From positions 1 through 64,000 of the forward strand of contig CAYXJZ010000007.1 of the NCBI GenBank assembly GCA_964465355.1: 64,000 nt of DNA, written 5' to 3'. This document shows positions 15,241 through 22,870 of this stretch, in pieces (position 1 is the stretch's first letter; every line of letters starts with the position of its first letter). The DNA is from JAABTL01 sp964465355. Lineage in GTDB: Bacteria > Deinococcota > Deinococci > Deinococcales > Trueperaceae. The notes beneath the pieces are model-generated. The model searched no databases. It worked only from the letters and a program-made list of their open reading frames with translations, and had not been told where the DNA came from. The position numbers and the translations under genes were made by a program.

Positions 15241-15579
15241 ATGCAGTCCCATCGACGTCGAGGCTGGTGGCTTGGGGTCTCGATCGTGGTCCTGCTGCTC
15301 CTGCTGGCCGGTTGTCGCAACGAGACCCAGAACCGCCTACGCCGCAACATCCAGGACTTCACCAACGTCCGCATGTACATCACCGTCTACGCCTACACCG
15401 GCGACGTGGTGTTCGACGGCCTGGTCGACGGCAAGCCGACGCGTGCCAGTGCCCGCTCCGACGACGGCAGCGAGGACGCGGCCGGCGACTACGTCTACTG
15501 GTACGACGAGCGTGGCCGTTATCACCAGACCAACCTGCCCTACCTGGTCACCACCTACGACCGGCCCGTGGCGCCCTAG
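15241..15579 (+). CDS. Small lipoprotein of unknown function
   Basis: The product is 112 residues. It has a basic N-terminus, a hydrophobic run and a clear lipobox ending LLLAGC near residue 25, so it should be lipidated and exported. The mature part is short and hydrophilic with several tyrosines (FTNVRMYITVYAYTGD, GDYVYWYDERGRYHQ). I do not recognise a domain, although the mature part could be a single beta-rich fold. A near-consensus AAGGAGGTGCC site precedes the ATG. It is the first of three exported proteins in a row, each with a strong ribosome site, which suggests a high-output envelope operon. The gene is divergent from dnaJ. Confidence 0.75.
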   Translation: MQSHRRRGWWLGVSIVVLLLLLAGCRNETQNRLRRNIQDFTNVRMYITVYAYTGDVVFDGLVDGKPTRASARSDDGSEDAAGDYVYWYDERGRYHQTNLPYLVTTYDRPVAP

Positions 15580-15606
15580 GTGCCCTTCATGAAGGGAGCA
15601 TCCCCC

Positions 15607-16137
15607 ATGCGCGGCCGCTCGGCCCTCCTGATCCTCCTCGCCGCCCTGCTGTTGGTCCTGCCCGCCTGCACCATCAGGGTGGTGCCTGGCGATGTCAGCG
15701 GCGTCATCGTGGTCGACCCTGGCCCGCCGCCTAGGCCCGCCCCCATCAGCAGCTTCCGCAGTTCCAGGTCCAACTACCGTGTCGGCGACCTGGTCTCCTT
15801 CGAGATCGTCACCCGCGAGTCCGGCTACGTCACCCTCACCGCCATCGACCCTGACGGCTACGTCTACGTCATCGCCCGCAACGTGCGGGTGCAGGGCAGG
15901 CAACGGGTGACCATCCCCGACCCCAACGGCCGCATCGTCTTCAGGGCCGATCCGCCCACCGGCCCCCATGCCGTCCGCGCCCACTTCACCCCTGCCCGCA
16001 CGGCGGAGCGCGTCGTCTTCCACGGGGTGTCAGGCAGCAGTGCCTGGACGCTGGCCATCCGCGCCGAGCTCGAAGGCAGCGGCTACCTGGTCGAGGACGT
16101 GGCCGAGGTCCGCTTCAACATCCTGTCGCGCTTCTAG
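15607..16137 (+). CDS. DUF4384-like lipoprotein
   Basis: The product is 176 residues with a signal peptide ending in a lipobox-like VLPAC near residue 23. The mature region (SNYRVGDLVSFEIVTRESGYVTLTAIDPDG, then RADPPTGPHAVRAHFTP) resembles DUF4384 domains, which are beta-rich and common in exported proteins of Deinococcus relatives. I chose the ATG at 15607 because AAGGGAG lies nine bases upstream; in-frame GTG (15580) and ATG (15589) codons lie before it. The protein is similar in layout to its downstream neighbour (VGDLVSFEIVTRESGYVTLTA against VGSVLAFRTRIREEGFLTITA), so the two are probable paralogues. Function is unknown. Confidence 0.75.
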   Translation: MRGRSALLILLAALLLVLPACTIRVVPGDVSGVIVVDPGPPPRPAPISSFRSSRSNYRVGDLVSFEIVTRESGYVTLTAIDPDGYVYVIARNVRVQGRQRVTIPDPNGRIVFRADPPTGPHAVRAHFTPARTAERVVFHGVSGSSAWTLAIRAELEGSGYLVEDVAEVRFNILSRF

Positions 16138-16169
16138 CGCGACGTCCCCCCATGCAAGGAGGTCCTTCC

Positions 16170-16712
16170 ATGTCCACCCTGCGCGCCTTCCTGAGCGTGT
16201 CTGTCCTGAGCCTGCTGCTGGCGGCATGCACCGTCACCTTCGTACCGGACGACGGCGGCTCCGGCATCGTCGAGCGGCCGAGGCCGCCCTCCCCCAGCGA
16301 GCCCATCGTCGAGCGGCCGACCCCCGGCCTGCCGAGCAGCAACGTGATCGACCGCTTCGAGACCGCCAGCAACCGCATCAACGTAGGCTCCGTGCTGGCC
16401 TTCCGCACGCGCATCCGTGAAGAAGGCTTCCTGACCATCACGGCCATGGCGCCAGACGGCCGCGTCGTCGTGCTCATGCGCGCCACCCGCGTGGCGGCCA
16501 ACCAGCAGGTCTTCCTCCCCTCCGGCGGGAACCTGCAGGCCACCACCCCGCGGGGCACCTGGCGGGTGCGCGCCCACTTCACGGCCAACCGCCCTGCAGG
16601 CGTCAGTTTCCAGGGCCTGCAGGGTGAGCGCGCCTGGGCCGAGGCCATCCTTCGCGACATCGAGGGTGCCGGCCTTGCCGACGTCGAAGAGACCAACTTC
16701 GACGTGGATTGA
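16170..16712 (+). CDS. DUF4384-like lipoprotein, paralogue of the preceding gene
   Basis: The product is 180 residues. The signal peptide ends LLLAAC, a good lipobox near residue 20. A proline-rich linker follows with a repeated IVERPRPPSPSEP / IVERPTPG unit, then a DUF4384-like beta domain (NVGSVLAFRTRIREEGFLTITAMAPDGRV, then TTPRGTWRVRAHFTAN). The order of elements parallels the upstream lipoprotein, indicating tandem duplication. AAGGAGG sits seven bases before the ATG, which fixes the start. The linker could hold the domain away from the membrane. Function is unknown. Confidence 0.78.
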   Translation: MSTLRAFLSVSVLSLLLAACTVTFVPDDGGSGIVERPRPPSPSEPIVERPTPGLPSSNVIDRFETASNRINVGSVLAFRTRIREEGFLTITAMAPDGRVVVLMRATRVAANQQVFLPSGGNLQATTPRGTWRVRAHFTANRPAGVSFQGLQGERAWAEAILRDIEGAGLADVEETNFDVD

Positions 16713-16745
16713 CGCCCAGGAGGGTCCCCCCTTGGTCTTCGGTCC

Positions 16746-16774
16746 TTGGGCAGGCAGGGCCGCTGGGGTAGAAT
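16746..16774 (+). promoter_or_regulatory. Candidate sigma-70-type promoter for yebC
   Basis: TTGGGC (16746-16751) and TAGAAT (16769-16774) are separated by 17 bases, the optimal spacing. The start codon of yebC is about 80 bp downstream, so this message would carry a conventional leader, unlike many genes in this window. Confidence 0.5.
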
Positions 16775-16856
16775 GGGGATTGGACGGTGACGCTGACGGC
16801 GGGGTCCGGCTTGTCCGGCCCCCGGCCGCCTCGTTCACCCACGGAAGGTAGGCGAC

Positions 16857-17594
16857 GTGGCAGGCCATAACAAGTGGTCGCAGATCAAGCGGAAGAAGGC
16901 TGCGAACGACAACCAGCGCGGCAAGGTCATCAGCAAGCACATCCGGGCGATCCAGAGCGCCGTCCGTGAGGGTGGTGGCGGTGATCCTTCCTCCAACCTG
17001 CCGCTGAAGAACGCCCTGGCGGCCGCCAAGAGCGACAACGTACCGGTCGACAACATCGATCGCGCCATCGAGCGCGCCTTGGGCGCGGGAGACGGCAGCG
17101 TGACCTTCGAGACCGTGCTGTACGAAGGCTACGGCCCTGCTGGCGTGGCCGTCCTGGTCGAGGCCCTGACCGACAACCGCAACCGCACGGCCGGTGAGGT
17201 GCGCCATGTCTTCAGCAAGCGCGGCGGCAACCTATCCGGCAGCGTGGCCTGGCAGTTCGAGACCAAGGGCATGATCGTGGTGTCACGGGACGACGAGGCG
17301 GTGGCCGAGGCCGCCATCGAGGCCGGCGCCGAGGACATCGAGGTCGAGGACGGCAGCACCACCATCACCACGCAGGCCAACGAGCTCTATGCCGTGGTCG
17401 AGGCCCTGGCCAAGGCAGGCATCGAGAGCGAGGTCAGCCAACTGAGCAAGATCGCCCAGACCACCACCGAGCTGAGTGCCGACGAGGCTGAGCGCGTGGT
17501 CGGCTTCATCGAGGCCTTGGAAGACCTGGACGACGTGCAGAACGTCTACAGCACCGCAGATCTCTCGAACCTGGCCGACGCGGTGCCGGGTTGA
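16857..17594 (+). CDS. yebC: YebC/PmpR family protein (TACO1-like)
   Basis: The product is 245 residues, the standard length. The family N-terminus is exact: MAGHNKWSQIKRKKAANDNQ read from a GTG. It is followed by the conserved YEGYGPAGVAVLVEALTDNR segment and the RHVFSKRGGNLSGSVAWQF motif. YebC proteins were long annotated as transcription regulators; recent work links members to translation through proline stretches. Three alpha/beta domains of the family are all represented. The downstream YjeF-domain gene starts 14 bp later and is probably cotranscribed. No oddities were seen. Confidence 0.95.
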   Translation: MAGHNKWSQIKRKKAANDNQRGKVISKHIRAIQSAVREGGGGDPSSNLPLKNALAAAKSDNVPVDNIDRAIERALGAGDGSVTFETVLYEGYGPAGVAVLVEALTDNRNRTAGEVRHVFSKRGGNLSGSVAWQFETKGMIVVSRDDEAVAEAAIEAGAEDIEVEDGSTTITTQANELYAVVEALAKAGIESEVSQLSKIAQTTTELSADEAERVVGFIEALEDLDDVQNVYSTADLSNLADAVPG

Positions 17595-17608
17595 GGGGGG
17601 ACGGGATC

Positions 17609-18325
17609 ATGAGCTTCCCCACCGTGCCATGGTCGCAGATGTCGCAGATCACCGGCTCGCAGATGCAGCAGCTCATCATGCTGGCCACCGGCAAGTACGG
17701 CCTCGACAGCCGCCTGCTGGTCGAGCACACGGCCCGCAACCTGCTCAACCTGGTCGACGCCCACGCGCCCGAAGGCACCGTGCTGGTGGTGGCCGGCCGC
17801 GGCAACAACGGCTCCGGCGGCCTGGCAGCCGCTCGCCTGCTTGCAGCCCAGGGCAGGCGCGTCTGGGTGGTTCCCACCCACGAGGCCGAGAACTACTCCG
17901 GTACCCCCAAGGAGCAGCTGGAGCACCTGCGCCACTACGAGTCGGTCAAGGTGCGCACCAGCCTGCCCAAGATGAAGTTCGGCTGCGTCATCGACGCCGC
18001 CATCGGCACCAACCTCGAGGGCCCGCCACGCGGTCGTACCTTGGACGTCATCACGGTGGTCAACCAGCTGGTGGCTCAGGGCAGCTGCGTGATCTCGCTG
18101 GACGTGCCGACCGGCCTCAAGTCCGACGACGGCAGCCTGCCCGGCGACGTCGTCCACGCCTCGATGACGCTGGCCATCGGCCTGCCCAAGCGCGGCTCGC
18201 CGCCCGGCGGCCACGTCGGCCGGCTGTACGTCGGCGACCTGGCGCTGCCTGACGGTCTGTACGAGGGCATGGGGCTGGCGGCGCCCAAGCCGGCGGCCTT
18301 CGTCACGGAGATCGTTGCCGACTGA
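17609..18325 (+). CDS. YjeF N-terminal domain protein (NAD(P)HX epimerase-like)
   Basis: The product is 238 residues and holds only the epimerase (YjeF_N) domain, not the ADP/ATP-dependent dehydratase half of bifunctional proteins. The Rossmann-like core is visible: VLVVAGRGNNGSGGLAAARLL near residue 60, CVIDAAIGTNLEGPPRG near 125 and ISLDVPTGLKSDDG near 160. In verified epimerases the first motif reads NNGGDG and the last DxPSG. Here the Asp is replaced and Ser becomes Thr, so activity on damaged NAD(P)H hydrates is doubtful. The ATG at 17609 follows a GGGGGG-rich site; a TTG at 17591 is possible. It sits 14 bp after yebC and ends inside the 19-bp repeat array. Confidence 0.75.
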   Translation: MSFPTVPWSQMSQITGSQMQQLIMLATGKYGLDSRLLVEHTARNLLNLVDAHAPEGTVLVVAGRGNNGSGGLAAARLLAAQGRRVWVVPTHEAENYSGTPKEQLEHLRHYESVKVRTSLPKMKFGCVIDAAIGTNLEGPPRGRTLDVITVVNQLVAQGSCVISLDVPTGLKSDDGSLPGDVVHASMTLAIGLPKRGSPPGGHVGRLYVGDLALPDGLYEGMGLAAPKPAAFVTEIVAD

Positions 18326-18416
18326 ACTTCGTCGGGCCGAATGAAGACCGTCGGGTCGACTGAAAGTCGGCGCGCCGACCGAACTCCGTCGGGCCGACTT
18401 GGCCTCGCCGGGCTGA
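18322..18416. repeat. Five tandem copies of a degenerate 19-bp repeat
   Basis: Units of exactly 19 bp start at 18322, 18341, 18360, 18379 and 18398. Most keep a CGTCGGGCCGA-like core and end in GA. The first unit overlaps the stop of the YjeF-domain gene and the last ends 26 bp before the first BTAD regulator. Unit 3 contains a perfect 14-bp palindrome, GTCGGCGCGCCGAC (18366-18379). The period is not a multiple of three, so it is not coding. Position suggests iterated binding sites for a regulator or a structured mRNA end. Confidence 0.8.
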
Positions 18417-18441
18417 GCAGTTCCTGCCGTTATGCTGCCAC

Positions 18442-21400
18442 ATGGATGTGCCGCGGCCGCCCGACATGGCGTTGCCTCCCTTGCTCCAGCGACTCCAGCG
18501 TGTTCGGTCCAGACGCGCAGGTCTGGCCTTGGCGATATGGGGCGAGGCGGGTGTTGGGAAGAGCCACCTGCTGACCAGACTGTCCTCTGCTCTGCCCTTC
18601 GGACTGCTCAAGCTGCACGCCTCCGTCCCTTTGGCCGAACTGGCGCAGGCCATACCCGCCGGCCCTCGGCTGCCGACGTGGGTGGCGCGCAACCTGGAGA
18701 GGCTGCGCGCCGGCCAGCATGCCAGCCCAGGCCCCACCCTGATCGCAGCGTTGTCGGCGATGGCCCCGGTCGCCTTGGCGTTAGAAGATCTCCACGAGGC
18801 AGAGCCCGAGAGGTCGGTCTTGGTGGAGGAGTTGGCTGCCGTCGTCAGGCGCAGCCGCGGCGTCGCCCTGCTGACCAGTAGCCGGCATCCGCCTTCCACT
18901 GCCTTCGGTGGTCTCAGGCTGCTGCCCTTGGAGCCTGCCGGATCGGAGGCCCTGCTGCAGAACCATGCCGGGGCCGGCTTGCCGCCCGAAGCCACGGCCT
19001 GGATCTACGCGCGCGCCAAGGGCAACGCCTTGTTCTCCTTGGCCTACTTCCGGCTGCTGGCGGACACGGGCCATCTGTGGAACGACGGTCGGCGATGGCG
19101 TTGGCGAGCGCCGGCTGGCGAGCCCATGCCCCTGACGGTGGAGGCGCTGATCGAGATGCAGCTCAGCCCCCTCCTCCTCGATCAGACGCTGGCCAAGGTC
19201 ATCCGAAGCCGCGCGGTCCTGGCGCATGGCGTGTCCGATGGTGCATGGGCAGAGGTGGCCGGTCTCCCCCGCCCCACGTGGCTACAGGCACGTGCCGCGC
19301 TGGAGCGCGCGGGGGTCATCGTCGGCGAGGCCTTCGTCCATCCGCTCTACGGCGAGGTGGTGCTCAGGTCACTTCCCGAAGACGAACACCGCTCCATGGC
19401 CCGGACCGCCCTTGCGGCACTGGATCATGACCCGACGGCGGCCGTCGCCTACCTCGAGGCGGCCGGCTTGGACGCCGAAGAACGCTCACAGCGCTACCTG
19501 GCTGCAGAGGCGGCTGCGCGCGCAGCCTCGGACGCGCCGGCTGCCGCCAGGCACCTGGCCAAGGCGGCGGAGTGTGCCGAAGGCGAGGCCAGCGGGGCGT
19601 TGGCACTGGGTGCAGCTCAGGCCTTGATGGGGGTCGACATCGAGCGCGCGGCCCACTTCGCCGAACGCGCGGCCTCGCGACTCCGCGATCCAAGCGAGGC
19701 GCTCAGGTCATGGAGCCTTGCGCTGGCCACGTTGGGCCGGCACCAGGAAGCGCAAGCGGTGCTCGGCCGTATGCCAGGGCCCTTCCTCCAGAGCCTGGAC
19801 GGCTTCCAGTACAGGATCGCGTTGCTGTACACCTCGGCCAGGCACCAGGACCTGCTCGTGCTCTGGCGAGCCAACCCAAGCCTCCACGGTGCATGCGACG
19901 TCACCACCGTGCACCGGATCATCGGGAGCTACATCGCCTGTGGTCAGCTCGACGACGCGACTTCGCTGGTCTCGGCGAGGACGGCAGACGATGGCCTCAG
20001 CCACGCCGACCGAGCCGAGCTGGAGGAGATGCATAGTCGGTTGTGCTTCTTCCACGGTGACTATGCCAAGGCCAAGATGCACATCGACGAGGCCCTGAGG
20101 CTGGTGCCCGATGCCCTGCCTCAGAAGCGGGCCGGCTGGCTGCGCAACCGAGCCGTCATGCTGCAGTGCCTGGCGGAGGTCCATGAGAGCATGCCCGACC
20201 TGGAAGAGGCGCTCAGTGCCTTCGCCGAGGCGGGCAACAGCATCTACTACGCCCAGACGCTGGTCATGATCAGCCACGCGCACTTCGAATGCGGCGACTA
20301 CGACCGTACGCAGGAGCGGCTGGAGGAGGCGCTCGACATCTTCCGCCGCGTCGACCCGCAGCCCTTCCACATCAACGCACTCGCCTTGCTGGTGGAGGTG
20401 TGCGTCCACCGCGACTCGGCGCCCCACCGCTTCCTCGCGCGGAAGTACGCCGATGAGGCGGTGGCCGTCTGCAGCGAGTTGGGCGATGCCGAGTCGGAGG
20501 CGGTCACCGCCCTGCTGCTCGCCAGTGTCGCTCAGGAGCATGAGGCTCTGAAGCGAGCGGACGAGGCGCTTGGCAAGTGGCTGGAGCAAGGGGGAACCCC
20601 GGAAGGCACGCTGAACGCCTATGTGCTGAGGGCCAAGGCACTCGAGCGGGCGGGGCGACCCGAGGAGGCGCTCCGGGCCCTTGACCGAGCCAAGGAGCTG
20701 GCCCGTGAGCACGGCCTGATCGGCGAGGAGCACAAGGTCGGCCTGAACGTCGACAGGTTGCGCGGAGACCGCGCCAGCGCCATGCGGCGCCTGGCCTGGT
20801 TCGAGGATCGGGGCCTCGGCCATGGCGCCAACCTTGCCTTGCGTGCCTTCCCTGCACCTGCCGGCGCCTCCGCACCAGCCGTCAAGACGCCTGTGTTGTG
20901 GCTGCAGGTGCTCGGACCCATGCAGATGGCGGGAGAAGGCGGCAGCGCCAGCATCCGGGGCCCCAAGCGCAGGGACCTGCTGGCGGCCTTGCTCAGCGCC
21001 AGGATCACCGGCCGCTCAGAGGTGACGCAGCTAGAACTGCTCGACCTCCTCTACCCTGGTGACCCAGAAGCGGCAGCGGCCACCGCGCTGAAGCAACTGG
21101 TCTTCCAGATGCGTAAGCGCTGGGGCCAGACGGTGTTGGTCAGCACCGCCAACGGCTACGCCCTTGGTCACGTCGCCTCCGACGCCGAGGACTTCCTGCG
21201 CAGTGGCGAGACAGGCGCTTGGCGTGGCCCCTGCCTGCATGAGGTCGACGGTGAACGCTGCGAGGTGGCCCGCAGCCTGCTCTACCACGCGTTGGCCCAG
21301 GCCGCCGACCGGCTCTTGGGTCACGATCCGCTGGAGGCTGTGAGGCTGGCACGGCTGCTGATGGAGGCCGATCCCTACGACCTGAACGCCCTCGACCTGA

Positions 21401-21546
21401 CCTTGCGGGCCCTGCAGGCGGCGGGCGACGGGCGCGCCATCGAACGGGTGTATAGCCAGGCCTGCCTGCGTCTGGCGGAGATGGGCACCGTCATGCCCGA
21501 ACTCTGGGAGAGCTTCCTGTCTCGACCGCGCGACCTGCAGCATTGA
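18442..21546 (+). CDS. Large ATPase-TPR regulator with C-terminal winged helix and BTAD domain (paralogue 1)
   Basis: The product is 1034 residues. Residues 34-41 form a Walker A motif (GEAGVGKS), with a Walker B-like VALALEDLHEAE near 115, giving a STAND/AAA-type ATPase domain. A long helical TPR region follows (about 330-800). The C-terminus holds a winged helix of OmpR/SARP type (LWLQVLGPMQMAGEGG from about 818, with LVSTANGYALG) and then a BTAD helical domain (to about 1030). SARP activators such as AfsR have the DNA-binding and BTAD part first, so the order here is reversed. It is probably an ATP-dependent transcription activator. A TATGCT box five bases before the ATG indicates a leaderless message. 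A 1064-residue paralogue lies at 22871-26065. Target genes are unknown. Confidence 0.85.
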   Translation: MDVPRPPDMALPPLLQRLQRVRSRRAGLALAIWGEAGVGKSHLLTRLSSALPFGLLKLHASVPLAELAQAIPAGPRLPTWVARNLERLRAGQHASPGPTLIAALSAMAPVALALEDLHEAEPERSVLVEELAAVVRRSRGVALLTSSRHPPSTAFGGLRLLPLEPAGSEALLQNHAGAGLPPEATAWIYARAKGNALFSLAYFRLLADTGHLWNDGRRWRWRAPAGEPMPLTVEALIEMQLSPLLLDQTLAKVIRSRAVLAHGVSDGAWAEVAGLPRPTWLQARAALERAGVIVGEAFVHPLYGEVVLRSLPEDEHRSMARTALAALDHDPTAAVAYLEAAGLDAEERSQRYLAAEAAARAASDAPAAARHLAKAAECAEGEASGALALGAAQALMGVDIERAAHFAERAASRLRDPSEALRSWSLALATLGRHQEAQAVLGRMPGPFLQSLDGFQYRIALLYTSARHQDLLVLWRANPSLHGACDVTTVHRIIGSYIACGQLDDATSLVSARTADDGLSHADRAELEEMHSRLCFFHGDYAKAKMHIDEALRLVPDALPQKRAGWLRNRAVMLQCLAEVHESMPDLEEALSAFAEAGNSIYYAQTLVMISHAHFECGDYDRTQERLEEALDIFRRVDPQPFHINALALLVEVCVHRDSAPHRFLARKYADEAVAVCSELGDAESEAVTALLLASVAQEHEALKRADEALGKWLEQGGTPEGTLNAYVLRAKALERAGRPEEALRALDRAKELAREHGLIGEEHKVGLNVDRLRGDRASAMRRLAWFEDRGLGHGANLALRAFPAPAGASAPAVKTPVLWLQVLGPMQMAGEGGSASIRGPKRRDLLAALLSARITGRSEVTQLELLDLLYPGDPEAAAATALKQLVFQMRKRWGQTVLVSTANGYALGHVASDAEDFLRSGETGAWRGPCLHEVDGERCEVARSLLYHALAQAADRLLGHDPLEAVRLARLLMEADPYDLNALDLTLRALQAAGDGRAIERVYSQACLRLAEMGTVMPELWESFLSRPRDLQH

Positions 21547-21662
21547 GACCGTGGGCGTCTGGAGGATCTGTTGGCCCCGGCGACCCCTAAGGGCCTAGGT
21601 CCCGCCTAGGGTTGTGATACGGTTCCCATGATCGTTGTTGACTTCTGAGGAGGTGAGACCCA

Positions 21663-21719
21663 ATGAACACATCATCAGTGGGCGCTCCCTCGCAGTCCAC
21701 GATCCAGCTACTGAAGTAG
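21663..21719 (+). CDS. Putative 18-residue leader peptide upstream of the patatin gene
   Basis: The frame reads MNTSSVGAPSQSTIQLLK and stops at TAG. It is preceded by GAGGAGGTGA, whose GGAGGT core lies eight bases before the ATG and is among the best ribosome sites in the window. A TACGGT candidate -10 box lies at 21617-21622. The stop codon falls inside the loop of a nine-bp inverted repeat (21681-21736). The start region resembles that of the downstream lipase: both have GGTGA, then a C-rich stretch, then ATGAACAC, which suggests local duplication. The peptide could be a translational leader controlling the lipase, a small product of its own or a decayed copy of the gene start. There is no homology evidence. 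Confidence 0.45.
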   Translation: MNTSSVGAPSQSTIQLLK

Positions 21720-21736
21720 TCGTCACCGGGAGCGCC
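21681..21736 (+). promoter_or_regulatory. Leader inverted repeat spanning the end of the 18-codon ORF
   Basis: GGCGCTCCC (21681-21689) pairs perfectly with GGGAGCGCC (21728-21736) across a 38-base loop. The left arm lies inside the leader ORF and its stop codon is in the loop, so ribosomes translating the leader would open the stem. The right arm ends 28 bases before the lipase start codon. Confidence 0.45.
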
Positions 21737-21764
21737 GTCAGGCATATCGCGAAAGGTGACTCCC

Positions 21765-22760
21765 ATGAACACGACAACTTCCTCAGACTCGCAGCCATCA
21801 CCTGACACAACATCGAACGGCTTGAAGCCCGACCAAGTCCGCGCGCAGATCGATGCCACCGGGCGGCTGGCGCTGCGTGGCGAGCGAGCACTCGTTCTAG
21901 GCGGCGGCGGATCAACCGGCAACGCCTGGCTGATCGGCCTGCTCGCCGGCCTGTCCGACACAGGGCTGAACATCACCCATGCCGACCTGACCATCGGGAC
22001 ATCAACCGGTTCGACCGCTGCGGCGCAGTTGGTCAGCGTGCCCCCGAAGGAACTGCTCGCCACGATCCTCTCGGCCACACCACAACCACCGACCGGCCGA
22101 GCGAACACCGACCAAGGACGCAAGCCTAGCCGGCCACTGACCGATCACCTCGATAGGTTCAGAAAGATCATCGCCGAAAGCGAAGATGCGGCCGACATGC
22201 GGCGCAGGATGGGCGAGGAGGCGCTCGGCGTCGATGCGGCGACGGGCGAAGCTTGGCAAGCCCAATGGCGCGCCACGGTCGAGTCGCGACTCCCCGGACA
22301 GCATTGGCCGGAACGAACCATGCTCATCACGGCGGTCGACGCCCTGACTGGCGAACCAACGCTGTTCGACCGGCACAGCGGGGTCGATCTGGTCGACGCA
22401 GTAGCCGCCAGCTGCGCCGGCGGTGCTTTCGCCTACAAGATCGGCGAAGGTCGGTACATCGACGGCGGCTACCGGTCCTCCAGCGAGAACGCAGACCTCG
22501 CTGCCGGATACGAGCGGGTGCTGGTCTTGTCGCCACTCAGCGGCAGGTCTCTATACCCCAAGGAATGGGGTGTTGACCTGGCAAGCCAAGTCGATCAGCT
22601 CCGCGTGGGGGGCAGCAAGGTGGAGACGATCTTCCCAAACAGCGACTCCGGGCATCTGTTCGTCAACCCGATGAACGTCTGGATGCGCGCGCCTGCCGCT
22701 CAGGCCGGCTATGAACAGGGCCAGGCACTTGCCGAGCGGATAGCGGTGTTCTGGCAATGA
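21765..22760 (+). CDS. Patatin-like phospholipase
   Basis: The product is 331 residues. The hydrolase core is complete: the glycine-rich oxyanion loop ALVLGGGGSTGNAW near residue 45, the nucleophile elbow TIGTSTGS with Ser80, and the catalytic Asp233 in YIDGGYRSS. Patatin-like enzymes are serine/aspartate dyad acyl hydrolases that release fatty acids from membrane lipids. A serine- and threonine-rich N-terminus of about 30 residues precedes the domain, with no signal peptide, so it probably acts in the cytoplasm or on the inner leaflet. AAAGGTGA precedes the ATG at 21765. Base composition looks less GC-rich than its neighbours, hinting at transfer, perhaps from actinobacteria. It lies between two paralogous BTAD regulators and has its own leader. 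Confidence 0.88.
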   Translation: MNTTTSSDSQPSPDTTSNGLKPDQVRAQIDATGRLALRGERALVLGGGGSTGNAWLIGLLAGLSDTGLNITHADLTIGTSTGSTAAAQLVSVPPKELLATILSATPQPPTGRANTDQGRKPSRPLTDHLDRFRKIIAESEDAADMRRRMGEEALGVDAATGEAWQAQWRATVESRLPGQHWPERTMLITAVDALTGEPTLFDRHSGVDLVDAVAASCAGGAFAYKIGEGRYIDGGYRSSSENADLAAGYERVLVLSPLSGRSLYPKEWGVDLASQVDQLRVGGSKVETIFPNSDSGHLFVNPMNVWMRAPAAQAGYEQGQALAERIAVFWQ

Positions 22761-22870
22761 CATTCGCGAGGCCATCCGGCGCCTAGGTGTCGTTCTGCTG
22801 GCCTCAGCGCATCAACGTGATCACTGGTGGGCCGCCTATACGAGGCTGAGCCAAGGAGTATCTTGGCCGC

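Noticed and set aside
18322..18416. CRISPR-like array
   Set aside because: Units are contiguous 19-mers without spacers, and there are no cas genes.
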